Of a DNA stretch of 64,000 nt, positions 61,250 through 64,000 are shown piece by piece. The position numbers and the translations under genes were made by a program. Numbering within the stretch: the stretch's first letter is position 1; the number at the start of each line of letters is the position of its first letter. Origin of the DNA: Phycisphaerae bacterium (GTDB lineage: Bacteria > Planctomycetota > Phycisphaerae > Sedimentisphaerales > Anaerobacaceae); NCBI GenBank assembly GCA_030615025.1, contig JAUXAB010000010.1:1-64000 (forward strand). Reading direction: 5' to 3'. The notes beneath the pieces were generated by a model. That model was not told the DNA's origin and ran no database searches. It worked only from the letters and a program-made list of their open reading frames with translations.

Positions 61250-64000
61250 CGTATCGGACCGCCCTGGCCCATATATCTACTCGGCCCAATCCCCAGCTCC
61301 GGCACACCCTCAGGCCAGACACTAAACATAATTGCCCGTTGGTCCATCGACTCATCTACTCTAAACGTAATACCGTAAAACAGCCGGTGATACCGCCTTA
61401 TAATCGTTATTTCGCTTCGTATATTCGCACCGTAGTCAAAATCATACTGCTGAGAAAAAACAACCGTATACCGCGGGTCAAGCACGTAGCTGGCCGCAAA
61501 AGTAAACGCATTCGAGCCCTCTTCGCCGTAGTCATTATCAATCCGCTTCAAATATCTGCTGCCTATATAATAACTCAAATTCGGCCAACGCAAACGCGAA
61601 AAACCAACATTTAATTGCTGAACCACACCGCTTTGCATATCAAAATTCATATCACTCAATACCGCGGTGGTATCGCTCACACGCCAGATATAGTCGGCGC
61701 CGAAGTAATTGCGCCTCGGCCCAAATATACCACTGCTGCGTCTGTCTTGCGGTGGCAGTACCGTCTGCCCAAATCTCCTGCTGAATCTATTAACCAGCGG
61801 AATAAACGGCTTGTTCCAGATGAACCGATCCGCTCCCGCCGAGCTGTCACCCGAGTTGTCCACCCACGTAACGTCCATATCAAGCCGCATCCAATCGGTG
61901 GTCCGCTGCTTATCAGCAGGCCCACGCTTCGTTTGCAGCCGCTGAGATATACCTACGTTCAAAATATCACGTTGCTCGGCAACCGAGTCGCTCTCACTAT
62001 AACCCACAACCGTCAAACGCGGCTCTACAATATGCCGCAAGCCCTTCAAATCCCAGAGTCGAGAGTCGACATCAGGATAAACCTTCCACATTGGCAGCGG
62101 GAAAACACGAGCACCCGCTTCACCAATCCAGACCGTATCTTCTCTCCCCGCTGCCCCACCATCAATATCCGTCCAGAACCCACTGCCGTCCTCATAGGCA
62201 ACCGTTCCCGCCACGAATGGCACAACCTTCGCGAAGCCCCACCTCATCGGCATATCGAGCTCAGCACGCTCCGACATAAACGTAAAGAACTTCTCCGACA
62301 CCGGCAATGTGCTGTCCGAAGCCAAACGCTGACGGAATCGGCTGACCTGACTGTCGCTGTACAATGTCAATTTATCGTCAAAAAGAGACTCACCTGTCCA
62401 ATGAAATTCTGCACTCGGCAATTCTTCCAGCTTATTGCGAAAATCGTTTATCCTCGCCTTGCCCAAAAAGGCAAGACCCCAGTTATCCTCAATACGCTTC
62501 AAATGAACTAACGTCTCCTGCTCCTTGCCGACATTAAACTCACTGCGATAATACCCTTCTATGAAATGCTCATCCGAGGCGTAACTGACCTCACTGGTAA
62601 GCTGCCAGTTGTGAGGCAGAAAATGCCGGTGCTGCCAGCGAAACCGGCCGCGAAGCTCACGTGGCGGCTCAAGGTCTCTTCGGGTGCGGTGCCTGCCAAG
62701 CCGGTCTTTGCCGCTGTCGCGGATAACATAACCTAAAAGTCTGCCGAAATAATCCTCTCTTGCATAATCAATCTCTACCCCGCTGCCCACGCCACGCCTG
62801 CCGTAATAGTCCAGGGCAAAAGTGCTGTCCGTCCCCTCCGGTTCCCGCAATCCTAACAGCCGTGACAGGTACCATCGTGTCTCAACCGATGCGCCCCAGA
62901 TGCTATCATAACCGACGCGAGCGCTTTTGAGCGGAGTATCAGGCCTTTGCAGGTTACTACGAACAAATGGCCAGTAGAAAATCGTTCTATCCCCCACCTT
63001 AAAACGCACATCATGCATCAGTGCATCATAACTGCTATCGGAGACCTTCCCTTCCCGCTCATCAACGCTGGTCGTATCGGTGATAGTCACATTCGATGCG
63101 TTAAGTGAAATCTGTGGCAGATAAAATTCACTGCTCGTCAAAGTCATTTCCTCAGCGGCAAATTGGTTTTCTGCTGTCTGCCGCAGCTCCGCCGCCCTGA
63201 CATAAATCGGAATCCCCCGGGACACATCGAAGCTCCTCATCACCGCGTTTATCGCAAGCGCCTTCTTCTCTTCGAAATCGTAGTAAATCTCATCAGCCCG
63301 AATCGTCCGCTGCCCGGAGGTATACACAACGTCCCCCGACAAATAAATCGCCTTCACATTTTCGCCAATCGCCCCTCCTGACTCGGCTTCCGGGCCGCGG
63401 GGCACCGGCCCCTCGGCATACCATATGACCGCGTTATCAGCCTGCAATTCCAGCAAACCACCCTTCTCATCCTGCTTTTGAGATAGATAGAACCTGCCCA
63501 TTATCGTCACGATATCTTCGGCCTCCGCCGTCTGAGTCGACTCCAACCCCAGCGCAGCTTCGCCCGCGGGCGCTATACTAACCGGATACCTGAAACGCAG
63601 CTCCTTCTCCGGCTTAGCAGCAACGACTTCTTCAGGCGGTCTTTTCACCCGTTTTATCTCTGCCGGCAATTCAGGCACCGGCACCACCGGCTCCAGCTCC
63701 AACTTTAGCTCAATGGGCTCGACCGCAGCAAGCGCCTCTGTGTAAAGCTCTAATCCGCGAGGGTCGCCGGTCTCTCTTTTCTCCGCCGTCACAAATACCT
63801 CACCGCTTACATCAAACCGAACCACCATCGACCGGCCCTTCTTGACCACCGTCTCGCTCAAAACAGTGGTCTTGGCCCCTTTGCCTTTTTTAACCGATAT
63901 ATTACCCTGCAAATATACCCTCGCTTTATAATCAATGCGAAGCCCGCCGCGAAATTCAGTTCTCTTTTCTTTCAGCCATACCACAGCATTATCGCTAAAA
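61243..64000 (-). CDS. lptD: LptD/OstA-like LPS-assembly outer-membrane protein, N-terminus outside the window
   Basis: The frame is open to the right edge (reading FSDNAVVWLKEKR), so at least 918 residues are present and the start lies beyond the window. The N-terminal part has OstA/LptA-like beta-jellyroll repeats (SGDVVYTSGQRTIRADEIYY, LLELQADNAVIWY). The C-terminal ~500 residues are beta-barrel-like (LRGRFRWQHRHFLPHNWQLT, SEVSYASDEHFIEGYY). LptD inserts lipopolysaccharide into the outer leaflet. The presence of LptD and Lol genes shows a true outer membrane. It ends at a heptanucleotide array. Confidence 0.85.
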   Translation of the reverse strand, partial: FSDNAVVWLKEKRTEFRGGLRIDYKARVYLQGNISVKKGKGAKTTVLSETVVKKGRSMVVRFDVSGEVFVTAEKRETGDPRGLELYTEALAAVEPIELKLELEPVVPVPELPAEIKRVKRPPEEVVAAKPEKELRFRYPVSIAPAGEAALGLESTQTAEAEDIVTIMGRFYLSQKQDEKGGLLELQADNAVIWYAEGPVPRGPEAESGGAIGENVKAIYLSGDVVYTSGQRTIRADEIYYDFEEKKALAINAVMRSFDVSRGIPIYVRAAELRQTAENQFAAEEMTLTSSEFYLPQISLNASNVTITDTTSVDEREGKVSDSSYDALMHDVRFKVGDRTIFYWPFVRSNLQRPDTPLKSARVGYDSIWGASVETRWYLSRLLGLREPEGTDSTFALDYYGRRGVGSGVEIDYAREDYFGRLLGYVIRDSGKDRLGRHRTRRDLEPPRELRGRFRWQHRHFLPHNWQLTSEVSYASDEHFIEGYYRSEFNVGKEQETLVHLKRIEDNWGLAFLGKARINDFRNKLEELPSAEFHWTGESLFDDKLTLYSDSQVSRFRQRLASDSTLPVSEKFFTFMSERAELDMPMRWGFAKVVPFVAGTVAYEDGSGFWTDIDGGAAGREDTVWIGEAGARVFPLPMWKVYPDVDSRLWDLKGLRHIVEPRLTVVGYSESDSVAEQRDILNVGISQRLQTKRGPADKQRTTDWMRLDMDVTWVDNSGDSSAGADRFIWNKPFIPLVNRFSRRFGQTVLPPQDRRSSGIFGPRRNYFGADYIWRVSDTTAVLSDMNFDMQSGVVQQLNVGFSRLRWPNLSYYIGSRYLKRIDNDYGEEGSNAFTFAASYVLDPRYTVVFSQQYDFDYGANIRSEITIIRRYHRLFYGITFRVDESMDQRAIMFSVWPEGVPELGIGPSRYMGQGGPIRY

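Overview
The window looks like a chromosomal piece of an anaerobic planctomycete, most likely class Phycisphaerae. The evidence is: a subtilisin with a C-terminal dockerin-like module of the type common in Phycisphaerae, many secreted glycoside hydrolases, Tat-exported Gfo/Idh/MocA oxidoreductases, outer-membrane (LptD, Lol) genes, and Wood-Ljungdahl genes beside a reductive dehalogenase. Family calls come from reading the translated sequence; no database search was run.

Layout. 1-3.7 kb: end of a Wood-Ljungdahl cluster (corrinoid activator fragment, CooC, CoFeSP small subunit, AcsE), interrupted by a 23S-IVP-type four-helix-bundle gene between inverted repeats. 3.9-11.2 kb: a CsoR-controlled copper-type RND efflux operon with a clear operator and promoter. 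11.4-12.7 kb: chimeric and frameshifted remnants (spore photoproduct lyase joined to a glycoside hydrolase) and a possible degenerate 5S rRNA. 12.8-16.1 kb: a reductive dehalogenase operon between 49-bp direct repeats. 16.5-19.6 kb: an esterase/DUF5060 fusion and truncated gene ends. 19.66-20.41 kb: an intact tRNA-Asn followed by two units, each a GIY-YIG gene plus a 3' tRNA-Asn remnant. 20.8-23.8 kb: overlapping Ser/Thr kinase and phosphatase genes, then a glycosyltransferase. 24-34.7 kb: a polysaccharide-degradation island. 35-39.5 kb: diguanylate cyclase, a large membrane/repeat protein, AhcY. 39.7-43.1 kb: subtilisin and ClpX. 43.2-49 kb: VWA/ExbB/ExbD system, L,D-transpeptidase, folate cyclo-ligase, RarA. 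49-64 kb: an outer-membrane protein, then a long minus-strand run (LptD, Fba, S41 protease, LysS, two Lol-type permeases, LolD, IlvE, polyprenyl synthase).

The most unusual content is not a single gene but four repeat systems: (1) heptanucleotide tandem arrays in gene junctions, several ending exactly on the stop codon of the upstream gene; (2) a dispersed palindrome with arms ACCCCGTTAGAAGT, found in frame inside protein-coding genes in the manner of Rickettsia palindromic elements; (3) 334-342 bp units made of a GIY-YIG nuclease gene and a tRNA-Asn remnant, laid out like minimal tRNA-targeting islands; (4) an inverted-repeat-flanked IVP gene outside rRNA. Together with chimeric pseudogenes, they suggest a genome shaped strongly by small repeats and short-homology recombination.
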